Shown in pieces: positions 1 to 10,029 of a stretch of 64,000 bases of DNA. The stretch's first letter is position 1, and each line of letters opens with the position of its first letter. Location of the stretch: assembly GCF_000143415.4 (NCBI RefSeq), contig NW_003314266.1, forward strand, positions 1,731,139 to 1,795,138. Direction: 5' to 3'. The translations under genes and the position numbers were made by a program. Source of the stretch: Selaginella moellendorffii (taxonomy: Eukaryota; Streptophyta; Lycopodiopsida; Selaginellales; Selaginellaceae). A model generated the notes under the pieces. It worked only from the letters and a program-made list of their open reading frames with translations. It was not told where the DNA came from and did not search any database.

Positions 1-30
1 GAGAAAACATATTTGTTCCATCGCCAGTAC

Positions 31-1003
31 CTGTAATTTGACCACACCTTGCTGGGCTTTAGCTTTGAATTGCTCATCGCTTTTAAATCTCTCGGATGCT
101 TCAACGTACATTTTCTGCGGACAATGTGATTTCTCGATGTCAGTACTCAGGATTTCTAAAAGCAAACCATACGTTATCTAACCTGCAAGTCGCCGATAGC
201 CTCTACCTCGGCACCCGTCTCAAATATGTGTTCAAGTAGCATTCCAAACTGCAAAGACCTGCCACGGTCTTGCTGAAAGGAACAAAGAAAGGAGGACTTT
301 GGCTTCGTTACCTGCGTTCCCCAGTCGCCAACGTGGTTTCTCCGCATGACACTTACGTTACAAAACTCAAGCATTTTCGCCACACTATCGCCGATAACTG
401 TCGAGCGCAAGTGTCCGACATGGAGCTCCTTGGCAATGTTTGGCGAAGAGAAATCCACGAGTGCGTGCTTAACGGGCAGCTCGGGCGCAAGTGCGTCAAC
501 TCCTTGATGCAAAACAGTAGTAAGTTTCTGTTTTAATTTTGAAACATAGGATAAGAAGAAGAGAACGATCGAGCTTAAGATCTATACCTCTGCAATGAAG
601 CGTGCCGAGAGCGTGACATTTATGTAGCCTGCTCCAGCAACGCTGGTCTTCTCAAGCATGCTCGTCCTGGGAATGTTCCGCAAAACATCCTGAGAAGAAA
701 AGCGTAAAAACACGAGCAAGTTCTCGCTAGACTTTTCTACCTGCGCAACGGAGACTGGATTCCCGTATGTGGATTGCATGCCTTTGATTCTAGACCAGAT
801 TCCCATCGCATTGTTGCTGCAGGACAGTTTAAAGGTTACTCCATGAAGAGGAAAATCTCGACTTACATTTGATAGTCTCCAAACTTGGGATTGTTGCAAG
901 CGATGACAATGGGCTCCACAGAGACCCACTCTCCGACCGTGCTGCGAAATGCTGCCTGAAAAATCTGGGAGATCTCGTTCCTCACAGACGGATATCGTGC
1001 CAT
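31..1003 (-). CDS. Arginyl-tRNA synthetase, cytosolic type (5' part; gene runs off the left edge)
   Basis: Charges tRNA-Arg with arginine (class I synthetase). Six exons can be joined with consistent phases: 867-1003, 741-816, 588-689, 312-527, 183-248, 31-114. They give about 242 codons matching plant ArgRS in order: an N-terminal tRNA-binding segment ending NPKFGDYQ, then [42 protein letters not shown] (the HIGH-like signature is HVGH), [11 protein letters not shown] and AIGDLQ. A splice donor follows exon 6, so the catalytic half lies outside the window. The start is the ATG at 1003, which places the usual amount of sequence before the KFGDYQ block. No organelle targeting peptide is visible. 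Fragments of the same gene recur at 2880-3300. Family assignment is secure; exact junctions are hand-called. Confidence 0.9.
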
Positions 1004-1570
1004 CAAAGAAAATGTTTCTATTGTGTATAAACCCTAAGAGAAAAAAGCTGCTTACACAGCTTTAGTGAATAGTCGGCTAGCTCGTTAAAAATGAATTATG
1101 CTCACCATTCAGTGATCACGCTGCCCTTCCCTGTAAAAGTTCCATTTGACTTAGATGTTCACATTCACCACGATTTACCCCCGCTGGTAAAGGGATTTAC
1201 TGCTCACATTCTCTGGCCTAATCCTTTCGTTGCTAATGAGATCCCTGTCAAAACTTGACGAGAAGTTTTATAGGTACCTTGGTAAGAATAGCCGCTCTTG
1301 TTTATAATTGTTGCTCATGGTCCATGCCTGAACGAGAGCAGCATTGATCTGTCTCATGCACTCTATGGTCCAAAACCGTGACAGAGCTTGAGCCTGGAGC
1401 TTGAAGACGTTATAAGAAATATAGTCTTCCTTGTGTACTCACGAGTAATGCTTGCAAACGATCATATTCTTTGAAAGCTCGGCCATAGGCTGCTGCGCCT
1501 TGCTCCTGTACAGCTTACAGAGTCAGTAATTTCGACATAAAGTTTCCAATACCTTCTTCACGTAGACGTT
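1004..1570. other. Intergenic stretch with no supported gene
   Basis: About 570 bases between the ArgRS start and the 3' end of the Fic relic. It should contain the ArgRS promoter. I see no coding motif, repeat or RNA gene in it. Confidence 0.5.
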
Positions 1571-2460
1571 ATAGATCAAGCTTGAATAGAGAAATCCATC
1601 TTGTTTATGGCTTTCTTCAGGCAGTGACGTCTCATTGTAGCACTCCCGTCCCAGAGCGGCAAAACCAAAGGAACCACTCGAAACATCTTCATGAGGACTG
1701 GAAGCACGAGCAGGCAAATGCGGCCATTACCGTTTGGAAACGGATGAACCGATAGAAGATGCTCGCGACCTTGTTCACACGGCTCCTGACTGTCCAGCTT
1801 GTGTGCGCCACCATGAGCCGCTGCTCTTCAACCTCTTGCAAGACGAACAGCAAGTCCGCCGTGAAAAGCTGCTACCAGGATCAGACGACACATCGGTTGT
1901 TCGCAGCTCTCCTGCTTTGAAGTCCGCCTTGGCTCCATAGAACATGATCAAGTGAGCTCGCTTCACTGTTTCCACCGTAACCTTCACCGTCGTCGAGAGA
2001 TCTTGAGGTGTTGTAGGAGCTGTGCCTCCATAGCTTTGTGTGAATCATCTCCTTCAACCGGCCATTCCCCCTGGGGAACTAGGCGACTCTCATAGCTATC
2101 GCCATAAAACTCCGCCACGAGGTCGTCGAACGAGTCAGCGGCATGCACGATCATGTAGCTTTGTAAGACTTTGTAAGCGAAACAAATAATTTGGCTTGAC
2201 TGCTACAGGGTTTGCGCGCAAAGAGTTGCGAGTCCGGCAGAGGAGACAAAGCTCGGGTCAACACAAGGCGCTAAAAAGCATCTCGATCAATAGATCACGG
2301 GCGACCGGACACGTTGTGAGGACCATCTCTCTCTTGCGCGTTGCTTCATCCACGATGAGGCTCTCGACTGCGATTCGGAAGGATTCCTCCGGTTCCACGA
2401 CGTAAGGCCATGGAAGCTTATGGTTGCGCGCCATATCTGTGATCAAACGAACGAAATTTT
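1571..2460 (-). pseudogene. Fic-domain (AMPylase-fold) relic, frameshifted
   Basis: Fic domains transfer AMP or related groups to target proteins using a HxFx(D/E)GNGR loop. Minus-strand codons at 1746-1720 read HPFPNGNGR, an almost exact Fic motif with Asn in the usual acidic position. Upstream, around 1900-1985, lies VETVKRAHLIMFYG followed by AGELRTTDV, which resembles the start of Fic folds (helix plus the GxxRTxxV turn). These pieces are in different frames. At least three shifts are needed: near 2015, near 1875, and just before the HPF motif near 1750. After the motif, the frame with LWDGSA runs to a stop near 1570. A further open stretch at 2250-2446 (starting MARNHKLPWPYV after a likely intron) may be its N-terminus but is not recognised. 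The Asn variant is the one I associate with bacterial 'mobile mystery protein B' Fic proteins; whether this is bacterial transfer or an old plant gene cannot be settled here. Confidence 0.6.
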
Positions 2461-2880
2461 GTGAGGAAGAAATGCGTGAAGAAGGAATTGCGAAGCACTT
2501 ACTTTCTTGGTCGCTGTAGTTAGCAAATGCCGGAAAGCAAAGAGCCTAATCCTTGAAATCGATCGCCCCGTGTCTGTCGCGAGACTGGATCCAACGCAAA
2601 TGCTCGTTACATCCATTGCTGACACGATTGATTCTTACAGTTGGCGCCGCGCCTATGCAATGCTTCCCTGTGTTGAAGCCGGCGATATTTCGGCGACCAG
2701 CCCCGGAAGCTGGCGATCGCCATCCCTGTCAAGTTAGAATCGGATTTGCAGAAGAATCGAAGCCATCTCTCACGCTCGCTTTCCCCGCCCTCTCGCCGCC
2801 GGCGTCGCGCAAGCTAGGGTGTATTCTCTCCATGCAGCTGCTTAAACACTAGGGGAGGAAACGTAAAGATACTGGGAATA
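2461..2880. other. Intergenic stretch, possible 5' exon of the Fic relic
   Basis: A GT-AG intron can be drawn on the minus strand ending at about 2446, which would make 2500-2540 an upstream exon of the Fic relic. Nothing else is recognisable. Confidence 0.3.
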
Positions 2881-3160
2881 TGCTAAGACACGCATACACT
2901 TCTCGTCACCGCTTGCAACAATGCCAAGTTTGGAGACAGAGATTTCCTCCTCATGGAGCAATCTTGAAACTCTCTTGCAGCAACAATGCCATGGGAATCT
3001 GGTCTAGAATCAAAGGCATATCGGAATCCTATCTTCGTTGTGCAGGTAGAGAATAGCGAGAACTTGCTTGTTTTCTCATCCTATGTTGCTGTTTTGCATC
3101 AAGGAGTTGACGCACTTGCGTGCCGAGCTGCCCGTTAAGCACGCGCCTTCTCAACATGGA
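2880..3160 (+). pseudogene. Inverted, decayed copy of ArgRS exons 1-4
   Basis: Reading on the plus strand, this segment repeats the minus-strand ArgRS sequence of about 490-910: the TTTGGAGACA/KFGDYQ junction near 2930, the intron and exon 2 (CAACAATGCCATGGGAATCTGG) near 2985, and the start of exon 4 (GTTTTGCATCAAGGAGTTGACG) near 3095. Intron sequence is included, so it arose by DNA duplication rather than retroposition. Internal deletions remove exon 3 and the coding frame is lost. Confidence 0.8.
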
Positions 3161-3239
3161 CACGATACCTAAATATTAGAGCCCGAGGAAAAATTACGAA
3201 CCACAAGGCTAGTGGCCTATGGCACCATCTGTCTTCGTT

Positions 3240-3300
3240 ACAATCAAGTGTCCGACATGGAGCTCCTTGGCAATGTTTGGCGAGAGAAATCCACGGTTGA
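3240..3300 (-). pseudogene. Direct short copy of ArgRS exon 4 core
   Basis: About 50 bases after position 3245 match 415-465 in the same orientation (the part encoding [11 protein letters not shown]) with small changes. Together with the inverted copy at 2880-3160 it shows repeated local rearrangement of this gene. Confidence 0.7.
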
Positions 3301-3570
3301 CGCGCTCATGCAAAGATTATTTCAACCCTCCGAAGGTTTACGGAAGCGTCCACATTGTCAACGAAGACTTATTACGCCTCCCAGTGGTTCGTGGAACCTA
3401 TATTTTCTTGACACCCAAGACTTTCCATCCTACAAATACCTTCACATCTCACCTCACAGCTCAAGCCACTTCTCAGCAAAAGCAGATCTTGTGAGTCCAT
3501 AAGATTTAGTTTTTATCATCTCTCTCTTTTTGTTCCTCAAGTTCGCCAGGGATCACTCAAGAACGCGACG

Positions 3571-4209
3571 ATGATCACACTCCTCCAGCTTCTCGTCATC
3601 GCGGCACCAATCTTCCAGGTGATCACAGCCTCTGACCCCGATCCCCTCCAGGACTTTTGCGTGGCCGACCTCACAAAGGACCTCACTCTCAATGGCTATC
3701 CTTGTAAGCGAGCGGCCAACACCACCACCGAGGATTTCATCTTCTCGGGCCTTCGAAACTCCGGAAACACCAGCGTCCCAACGGGAGCCGCCGCGGTGTT
3801 TGGCTTCGTCCAGGACTATCCGGGGCTCAACACTCTCGGCCTCGGCATAGCCAGGCTCGACTGGGCTCCCGGCGGTCTCATCCCTCCACACACGCACCCG
3901 CGAGGCTCGGAGATCATCTACGTCGTGAAGGGGAGCTTGTACGCCGGATTCGTCACCACCCAGAACCAGCTCTTCGCTCGGGTCATCTCCAAAGGCGACG
4001 TGATGATCTTCCCGCGGGGTTTGATCCACTGGCAGCTCAACGTTGGCAACACCACCGCCATGGCCATCGTGACGCTGGATTCGCAGTCACCGGGCTTCCA
4101 GCTGATCGCAAACTCCATGTTTGGATCGGACATCCTGGACGAGGTGCTCGTCAAGACCTTCTTTATTGACGAGAATGCTGTCCGGCAGCTCAAGGCGACG
4201 TTCTCTTAG
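3571..4209 (+). CDS. Germin-like protein (secreted cupin)
   Basis: Single-exon 212-residue protein, typical length for the family. Residues 1-20 are a hydrophobic signal peptide, so the protein is expected in the apoplast or wall. Germin box 1 gives the manganese ligands His107, His109 and Glu114 (PPHTHPRGSEIIYVVKG). Box 2 (GDVMIFPRGLIHWQLNVG) gives the fourth ligand His153. Cys30 and Cys45 fit the conserved N-terminal disulfide of germins. Family members are oxalate oxidases, superoxide dismutases or structural wall proteins; sequence alone does not decide which. The ATG at 3571 is the one that exposes the signal peptide. GC-rich coding sequence with no frame damage. Confidence 0.93.
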   Translation: MITLLQLLVIAAPIFQVITASDPDPLQDFCVADLTKDLTLNGYPCKRAANTTTEDFIFSGLRNSGNTSVPTGAAAVFGFVQDYPGLNTLGLGIARLDWAPGGLIPPHTHPRGSEIIYVVKGSLYAGFVTTQNQLFARVISKGDVMIFPRGLIHWQLNVGNTTAMAIVTLDSQSPGFQLIANSMFGSDILDEVLVKTFFIDENAVRQLKATFS

Positions 4210-4318
4210 TTCACTTGAAAGCCTTTTACGGATTGGTATCAGCATAAAATTCATAAATGCGAATAGGTGAATATGCTAAAAATACCATATTTTCGTTGTG
4301 AGAAAACGAACGTACTTT

Positions 4319-5800
4319 TTACTCGCTCTTTCTACGTCCAAGCTTCAAGGCACGGAAGAGCGACAAGAACCAATCTATGAGAGCTCTCACCCATTTCTTT
4401 CTCTTGAGCGATGGTGTCTCCAGCGGCGGCGGCCCAAACAGGCCTTTGTAGAGCTGCCTTTGCTTCTCGTAGAGCTCCTTGTCGTGCTGCGCTATCAGCT
4501 TGAGCTCCTTGAGCACTGCCTTGTCGTTTGGAGCCAGCGCTCTCACCTTGTTGAAGTCCGCCCTTGCATTGTCTGTTCGTCCCAGTGCCGCTTGAGCTTT
4601 CCCGCGCCGGAACAATGCCTTGACGTTGTTCTCGTCTTCTGCAAGGACCTGGCTTCTCCCGGTTACTATCAATCAAAGTTTCTTCTTTCGGGAGGAGCGA
4701 GAGCTGGGAGACTTACAACGTTGCACTGGCCGATGGCTTCTTCGTACTGCTCGAGCCGGAGCAAGCAAGCTGCCATGTTTAAGTGGCACGGATTCTTCAC
4801 GGCGTTGGCCATGTCTTTGTATTTCCCGAAGAGTTGGAACATGAAGTCGTCTCCCATGTACGCCAGTGCCTGAAATTTGTAGAGTTTTCGTCTGGAAAAG
4901 AAGAAAAGACAGACGAGCATACCATCTCGTATTTCTGCATTGCTTCGCCGACTTTGTCCTCTTTGAAGGCGTCGTTTCCATCCACTCGCCGTCGATCAGC
5001 GGCCTCGATTCTCTCTTCCACTGTCATTTCTGCGCGTGGTCTTCCCTGGAGACAAAAGAAAGAAAACAAAATTAAAAAACCAATCCGAATCACGATCGGG
5101 AGCAACTTTACCTCGCGTGCATTCTCGAATCCGATGAGCTCCACTTCGTACACAAGATCAGCCATTGGTGGAACATTTGGAAACGAAAAGTTCCCTTCTT
5201 TTCCATACCCAAGCTTCCACCCAACTTTGAACAAAGCGCTCTCGCCAGCCTTCATGCTCGCAACAGCAATTGCAAGGCCGCGCAGCTGTTCTTTCTCTGC
5301 AAAACCAGTACCAGAAATGTTCTAGACAAGAAAAGAATAAAGGCAAGTCAGCTTACCATGTCCCAGAACAAGCTCTAGCACTTGCTGCTCCTTCCTCGTA
5401 TCCTGAAACTTATGCATTGTACTCACAGTCCATGCTCGGTAGTGCACTGAAGAAACAAGCACGTATTAGCCTTGGCCTTTGCTCGGAAAAGAAGAAGAAG
5501 AAAAAAGGAAGAGCTTACCGAAACAAGTAGCATGTCTTTGAGGCGTGTCCCCCTGCCCCTCCTTGATGATTTGTTTCGTCACACCATCGACGAGTTCTTC
5601 CTCCGGAGATCCCACCTTCGGGGGAAGATCATCATCCTCATTCTGAAAAACCGGAAATGGCGATGCCTCTTCGCTTGTATCCTTCGAATCTTCACAACCC
5701 ACGAGGGAACACATCGACCCAAAATGAGAATCGCCCTCAAAACGAGAAAAAAAAACCAGCTTTTACCTTCGCGAATGGACCCCTCGCCTGTCTCCTCCAT
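4319..5800 (-). CDS. TWD1: TWISTED DWARF1/FKBP42-type immunophilin
   Basis: FKBP-TPR co-chaperone that in Arabidopsis binds ABCB auxin transporters and HSP90 at membranes. Exons 5767-5800, 5519-5689, 5357-5446, 5112-5296, 4923-5045, 4717-4869 and 4319-4648 join in phase to 361 residues, matching the roughly 365 of Arabidopsis. Order: acidic N-terminus, FKBP domain from about 45 to 155 (includes LELVLGH, ASMKAGE, GKEGNFSFPNVPPMADLVYE), TPR region about 165-305 (MTVEERIEAADRRRVDGN, then KNPCHLNMAACLLRLEQYEEA, KALFRRGKAQAALGR), and a C-terminal WVRALIDWFLSLFRALKL segment corresponding to the membrane anchor/in-plane helix. The first ATG in frame is only 45 bases from the stop of the upstream PPR gene, so its promoter must overlap that gene. 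Orthology is strong because the match is collinear throughout. Confidence 0.93.
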
Positions 5801-5845
5801 CACCAAACTCACCACTTTAGGGATTTCTTCCACAGGAACTTTGTT

Positions 5846-7513
5846 CTACCCGAGAAGAATGTTGGCGAGTAGAGCATACGGCGAGGAGTCGTCCGGTTTC
5901 TTTCCCCTTCCCGGATCAACTAGCATTCGCTTCGCTGCCTCTCTGCCATTCCCAGCATCGCCGTGAGTGCTGCAAGCACTGAGGAGAGCACCCCACGTCG
6001 CAAAGCCTCCAAGTGGTAAGCTTTCCAGAAAAACCTGTGCTTGTGCCGTGTCTCCACACCTCGCGAGAACTCCCACCACGGCCGATAAGTGTCCCGTCCT
6101 TGGATCCACTCCATAGTCGTCTCTCATGCCCGCCACCACCTTTCTAGCCTCGTCCAGCATTCCCAAATGCACGCAAGCCACCAAGAGCCCGAGCACTGAT
6201 ATCTCGTTCGGCCTCTCGCCTTCTAGGCCCATCCTCGCCATCACCTCCACTGCCTTGCGACTCTTCCTCCCGGATTCTCCAACGCAGACCCGAGAGCCGA
6301 GGAGAGCGTTCCACGAGACGATGTTCTTCACCGGCATCCGATCGAAGAAGCTCTCCAGATCGTCCCTGGCTTCGGTGTTGGAGAGAGCTGTGTTCCACGA
6401 CGCCACGTCCTTCTCGGGTGTCTCCAAGAACATCCTCTTTGCTTCTTCCAGATGCTGGCTGTGAGCGCACGCCGCCACCATTGTGTTCCACGACACCGTG
6501 CTCCTCTCCGGCATTGCATCGAACAGGCACCTCGCGTGCTCAATGTGTCCGTTCTCAGCATACGCTTGCACCATTCTTGTCCACGAGACGAGGTCCCGCT
6601 CGGGCATCCTGTCGAAAGTTTCTTTCACTCTGGCGAGTTCTCCGTTTTGAGCGTGAACTGAAACGAGCGAGTTCCACGAGACGCAGTTCCACACCTGCAT
6701 TCTCTCGAGTGTAGCCTGGGCTTCTTCCGCTAATCCTTTCTGAGAGTATCCCACCAGCAGTGCGTTCCAGCAGAGTATGTTCCACTCGGGCATCCGATCC
6801 AGGGCCTCCTGTGCTGCTTCCATCCTGTCATTCTCGATAAGTCCCGCCACCATAGCCGTCCAGCAGACGATGTTCCTCTCCGGTATCCGCTCGAAAAGAA
6901 GCTCTGCCTCTTCGACGTGGCCCAGCTCAAAGTTCGCTTGAATCATCATAGTCCAAGAGACCACGCTTCGATGCGGCATCTCGTCAAACACCTCTTTTGC
7001 CTTGCCGAACTGCCCGTTTTGAGAGTAAGCTTCCAAAAGCGCGTTCCAAGCAGCCACGTCCAGCTCCGGGATCACGTCAAAAACCAGCTTTGCCGCTCCA
7101 ACTTGACCAGCCCGACCGTAAGTTGACAAGAGGTTCGTCCAGGACAATATGTTGCACTCTGGCATTCTCTGAAATGTCGATACCGCGCCCTCGAGATACC
7201 CGTTTTGGGCATAGGCTGTGAGCAGGATGTTCCATGAGAAGAGATTTGGCTCTCTGATCTCCAAGAAAGCCGCTTCCATCTCCTGCAAGCACCCACAGCT
7301 TCCATACATCTGAACAACCAGATTTCTCAGGTACCTGTCATATCTATGGCATTTGTGAGCGAAAATCCAACGGTGGAGCCTCCGGCCTTGATCCAAGTCC
7401 TTCACTCTACCACACTCTCTTAACAAGGATGGAAGTTCATCATCCCTTGGATGACAAGCAGCCATTTCGTGTGCTTTAGCAGGATTCGCCGCATGAATAC
7501 CTGCAAAAGCCAT
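5846..7513 (-). CDS. PLS-type pentatricopeptide repeat protein, intronless
   Basis: About 556 residues of tandem PPR motifs, each with the SWNALL/SWTxMV signature followed by a helix such as YxQNGxxxxAxxxFDxMP; roughly 12-13 repeats are visible. The C-terminus resembles an E-type tail (GHLSAVVGVLARCGDT..., ATWGALLSACSTHGD) and stops before any DYW deaminase, so any editing role would need a partner. Such proteins bind specific organellar RNAs. The chosen start is the ATG at 7513 (MAFAGIHAANP); the open frame continues upstream without an ATG that avoids overlapping the neighbouring M16 gene, whose stop is at 7572. Repeats dominated by xxxSWN motifs without strong length variation resemble the expanded lycophyte PPRs. 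Confidence 0.85.
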   Translation of the reverse strand: MAFAGIHAANPAKAHEMAACHPRDDELPSLLRECGRVKDLDQGRRLHRWIFAHKCHRYDRYLRNLVVQMYGSCGCLQEMEAAFLEIREPNLFSWNILLTAYAQNGYLEGAVSTFQRMPECNILSWTNLLSTYGRAGQVGAAKLVFDVIPELDVAAWNALLEAYSQNGQFGKAKEVFDEMPHRSVVSWTMMIQANFELGHVEEAELLFERIPERNIVCWTAMVAGLIENDRMEAAQEALDRMPEWNILCWNALLVGYSQKGLAEEAQATLERMQVWNCVSWNSLVSVHAQNGELARVKETFDRMPERDLVSWTRMVQAYAENGHIEHARCLFDAMPERSTVSWNTMVAACAHSQHLEEAKRMFLETPEKDVASWNTALSNTEARDDLESFFDRMPVKNIVSWNALLGSRVCVGESGRKSRKAVEVMARMGLEGERPNEISVLGLLVACVHLGMLDEARKVVAGMRDDYGVDPRTGHLSAVVGVLARCGDTAQAQVFLESLPLGGFATWGALLSACSTHGDAGNGREAAKRMLVDPGRGKKPDDSSPYALLANILLG

Positions 7514-7571
7514 CTCATGAATGAGATAATATAGAGAAAAAATAAAATGCTTGTCACTTTGCGTGTAGCTT

Positions 7572-9994
7572 TTATCGTCCTCGCAGTGGCACAAAAGATG
7601 GCGTTTGAGGCCCCAGTGCCTTAGCGTCAGTAACAACTACGATGGGTTCCAAGTCGGGATGAAGGTGCCTTCGTGCGGCTTGTAGAATATCATCCGTCGT
7701 TACTTCTTCCACTCTTTTTTTGTACGTGAAAGGTAAATTCTGATCAATTCCGAATAGATCGTAGATAAGAATGCGTCCCAGCTGCGATTCTCTGCATCCA
7801 AAAACCAGACCATGAGAAACTGACACTTATAGTTATAATCATAAATTACCTGCTTGAAATATTGAAAACAAAAGAATTTAGAGCGGCTTCTTTCGCTTGA
7901 GACAGCTTTTCTACACACACAGCAAATTAATCGATAAAATGCTTGGACCAGAAATCTCACCTTCAGAAACAGGTGTCTCGACAATAGACATCAGAACTGT
8001 CTTGATGGCCTTTAAGAATCTGGGAACCGACTGAACTTGCGTCTCCCCTCCTGCAACGAATGCCCCCTATAGCAAAAGAAAAAAAAAAGGACAATCAGAA
8101 CTCTGCAACGATCATGAGCAAGCTGACTCTGTGGTCGATCGAAGGACTCCATCCTCCGGATACTGAGTACGCCAGACCTTCTTTTGATCGAATCTGCATG
8201 GATGAAGTGCTCAACAAACTCGCTAACAAAAAAGCCATTTACCTCGTCAAATAAGAGGCCTCCAAAACCGTTTAGCACGCCATTCAAAACGTCCAAGGAA
8301 AACACATCAGGATCCGCAATGGTAGTTCCAAGCTCCCCCATACGAACGTAGCTACAGAGGGTTTACCTGTTAGCGAAGATGATAAGTATTCGTGAGTTAA
8401 TTCATACCCTTGAGTTAGGCCGGGACGATCCACCAGGAACACCTTTGGCTCAGAAACGCTGGTTACAGGCTCGGGCATGGTGTCGTTCTTTACTGGTAAA
8501 AACTTGTTAATGTTTTCTGGAGTCCTCCACGCCGAGAATTCTTTTTCAATTAGTGACTTCATTGTCGACGAGTCAAAATCACCCCAAATTCCTAATACCG
8601 CTGAGTCGGGTCTGTAAGCAAAAATTCTTACAAATGATATATGAAGAAGAACAAAGAAAAAAACTAGCTCACCGAAAAACATGGCTGTGAAACGCAATCA
8701 GATCATTGCGAGAAATAGATCCCACAGTGTTCTCCTCGGGCAGACGCGCATAAACACTTTTATCTCCGTACAAGAGCTTTTGCAGCTCTATAGTCGCCAA
8801 AGTTTCAGCCTGATTAAAAAGAAATGAGACCAAAAAAACTCGAAACAAATTGAATTTCATAGCCTTACATTATCTTTTCTGCGGGAAATGGATCCCAAAA
8901 GCTGTCCTCGAACAAGTTCTAGCTTCTCCCGAGGCATTGTTGGCCTTTGAACGACTGCACCACACAAGCTTCAAGCTTAGACTGAGACCACACATTGCAA
9001 TGACTGTTTACCATCTGAAAATATGGAGAAGACAGTTTTAAGGTCTTCCTCAAGGCAACGAAAGCCGACACCCATACTTCCACCACTGGACGATGCTTCA
9101 ATCCTAGCTGCCATGGACTGAAAAAGAAAAAAACAAGGAGTAAAATCAGTCACAGCTTGCATACAACGTAGTTTACCTCAAGCTCCAGATCTAATGAATC
9201 GGTTGGATGAGAAGCTGTCCCTCCACTTCTTTGCACAGCAGACGTCATTCTCGCCAGTCCCACCTGAGTTTCTGACGTNNNNNNNNNNNNNNNNNNNNNN
9301 NNNNNNNNNNNNNNNNNNNNNNNNNNNNNNNNNNNNNNNNNNNNNNNNNNNNNNNNNNNNNNNNNNNNNNNNNNNNNNNNNNNNNNNNNNNNNNNNNNNN
9401 NNNNNNNNNNNNNNNNNNNNNNNNNAAAGCAGAAGCTCCACTTACGAGTCCCAGCTCGTGATCTTCCAGAAGAAAAACTCGAAGACCATTGTCCAGTGCA
9501 ATCTGGAGAGGGAAAGGAACGAAGCATGAGCTATTTTTCGAAGCATTTGCCTTACCATCTCATATGGCGGAAAAGAAAAATCGGGCAGCGGGGGAAACTC
9601 CTCTGGAATCGGGAGTATCTCCTGCTCCATGCTTGCTGTTACTGCAAAGCTGATCACAGAAACGCTTAAGTTACAGCCTTGAGAAAAAAAATTAAAAAAT
9701 CTGGGGTTTCAGAAAGAAAAGAAAAAAATGCTCACCTTGGAAGAGCCGGACTCCACCAAGAGGTGAGGGACAGAGAAGCTGCTAAGGCAACTCCAAGGAT
9801 TTTCCCCGGAAAGCTGTTGCGACAACCACATTGCACTCTTTCAACCTGGACATGAAATTATTCCGGGTAGCGATCTCTTGCGGGCATACCTGAGGCCTGG
9901 TGGATGCAAGCGTAGTGCGAATCGCGCTCGCGCCACACGATCGCCATCGCCTACATTCGCAATGTCTTGCGGCCAAGCAGGAAATCGACAGCAT
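7572..9994 (-). CDS. M16-family (insulinase/processing-peptidase-like) protein, probably organellar and non-catalytic
   Basis: Exons, from the 5' end: 9890-9994, about 9736-9845, about 9556-9640, 9446-9502, (gap), 9177-9263, 9012-9117, 8869-8954, 8673-8809, 8408-8611, 8243-8351, 8128-8193, 7961-8066, 7850-7910, 7572-7791; phases agree from the gap to the stop. The N-terminus is rich in Ser, Arg and Ala and followed by a hydrophobic segment, fitting a chloroplast or mitochondrial presequence. LDNGLRVFLLEDHELGL is the M16 N-domain opening. At the place of the zinc motif HxxEH the protein reads GLARMTSAVQRSGGT, lacking both His and Glu. Later RPDSAVLGIWGDFD and IRSKEGLAYSVSGGW are typical M16 C-domain sequence, as in bacterial PqqL-like proteins. 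It may pair with an active subunit, as MPP-alpha/Core proteins do. The acceptor of exon 3 is uncertain, and one exon is partly in the N gap. Confidence 0.85.
9279..9425. other. Assembly gap (147 N)
   Basis: Unresolved bases inside the M16 gene. The missing part should hold the end of the N-domain exon between HELGL and VGLARM. Confidence 0.99.
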
Positions 9995-10029
9995 GGTAGC
10001 ATAAACCCTAGTTCTCGGTATATTCCAGT

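Noticed and set aside
1734-1940. Plus-strand frame over the Fic loop
   Set aside because: Antisense to the recognised HPFPNGNGR motif and without similarity to anything I know.
5801-5833. Upstream start for TWD1 at 5833
   Set aside because: The codon there is GTG, not ATG; the ATG at 5800 gives a protein of the family's usual length.
6126-7221. Several antisense and shifted frames across the 5.8-7.5 kb PPR gene
   Set aside because: Shadows of repeated PPR codons; no independent motifs.
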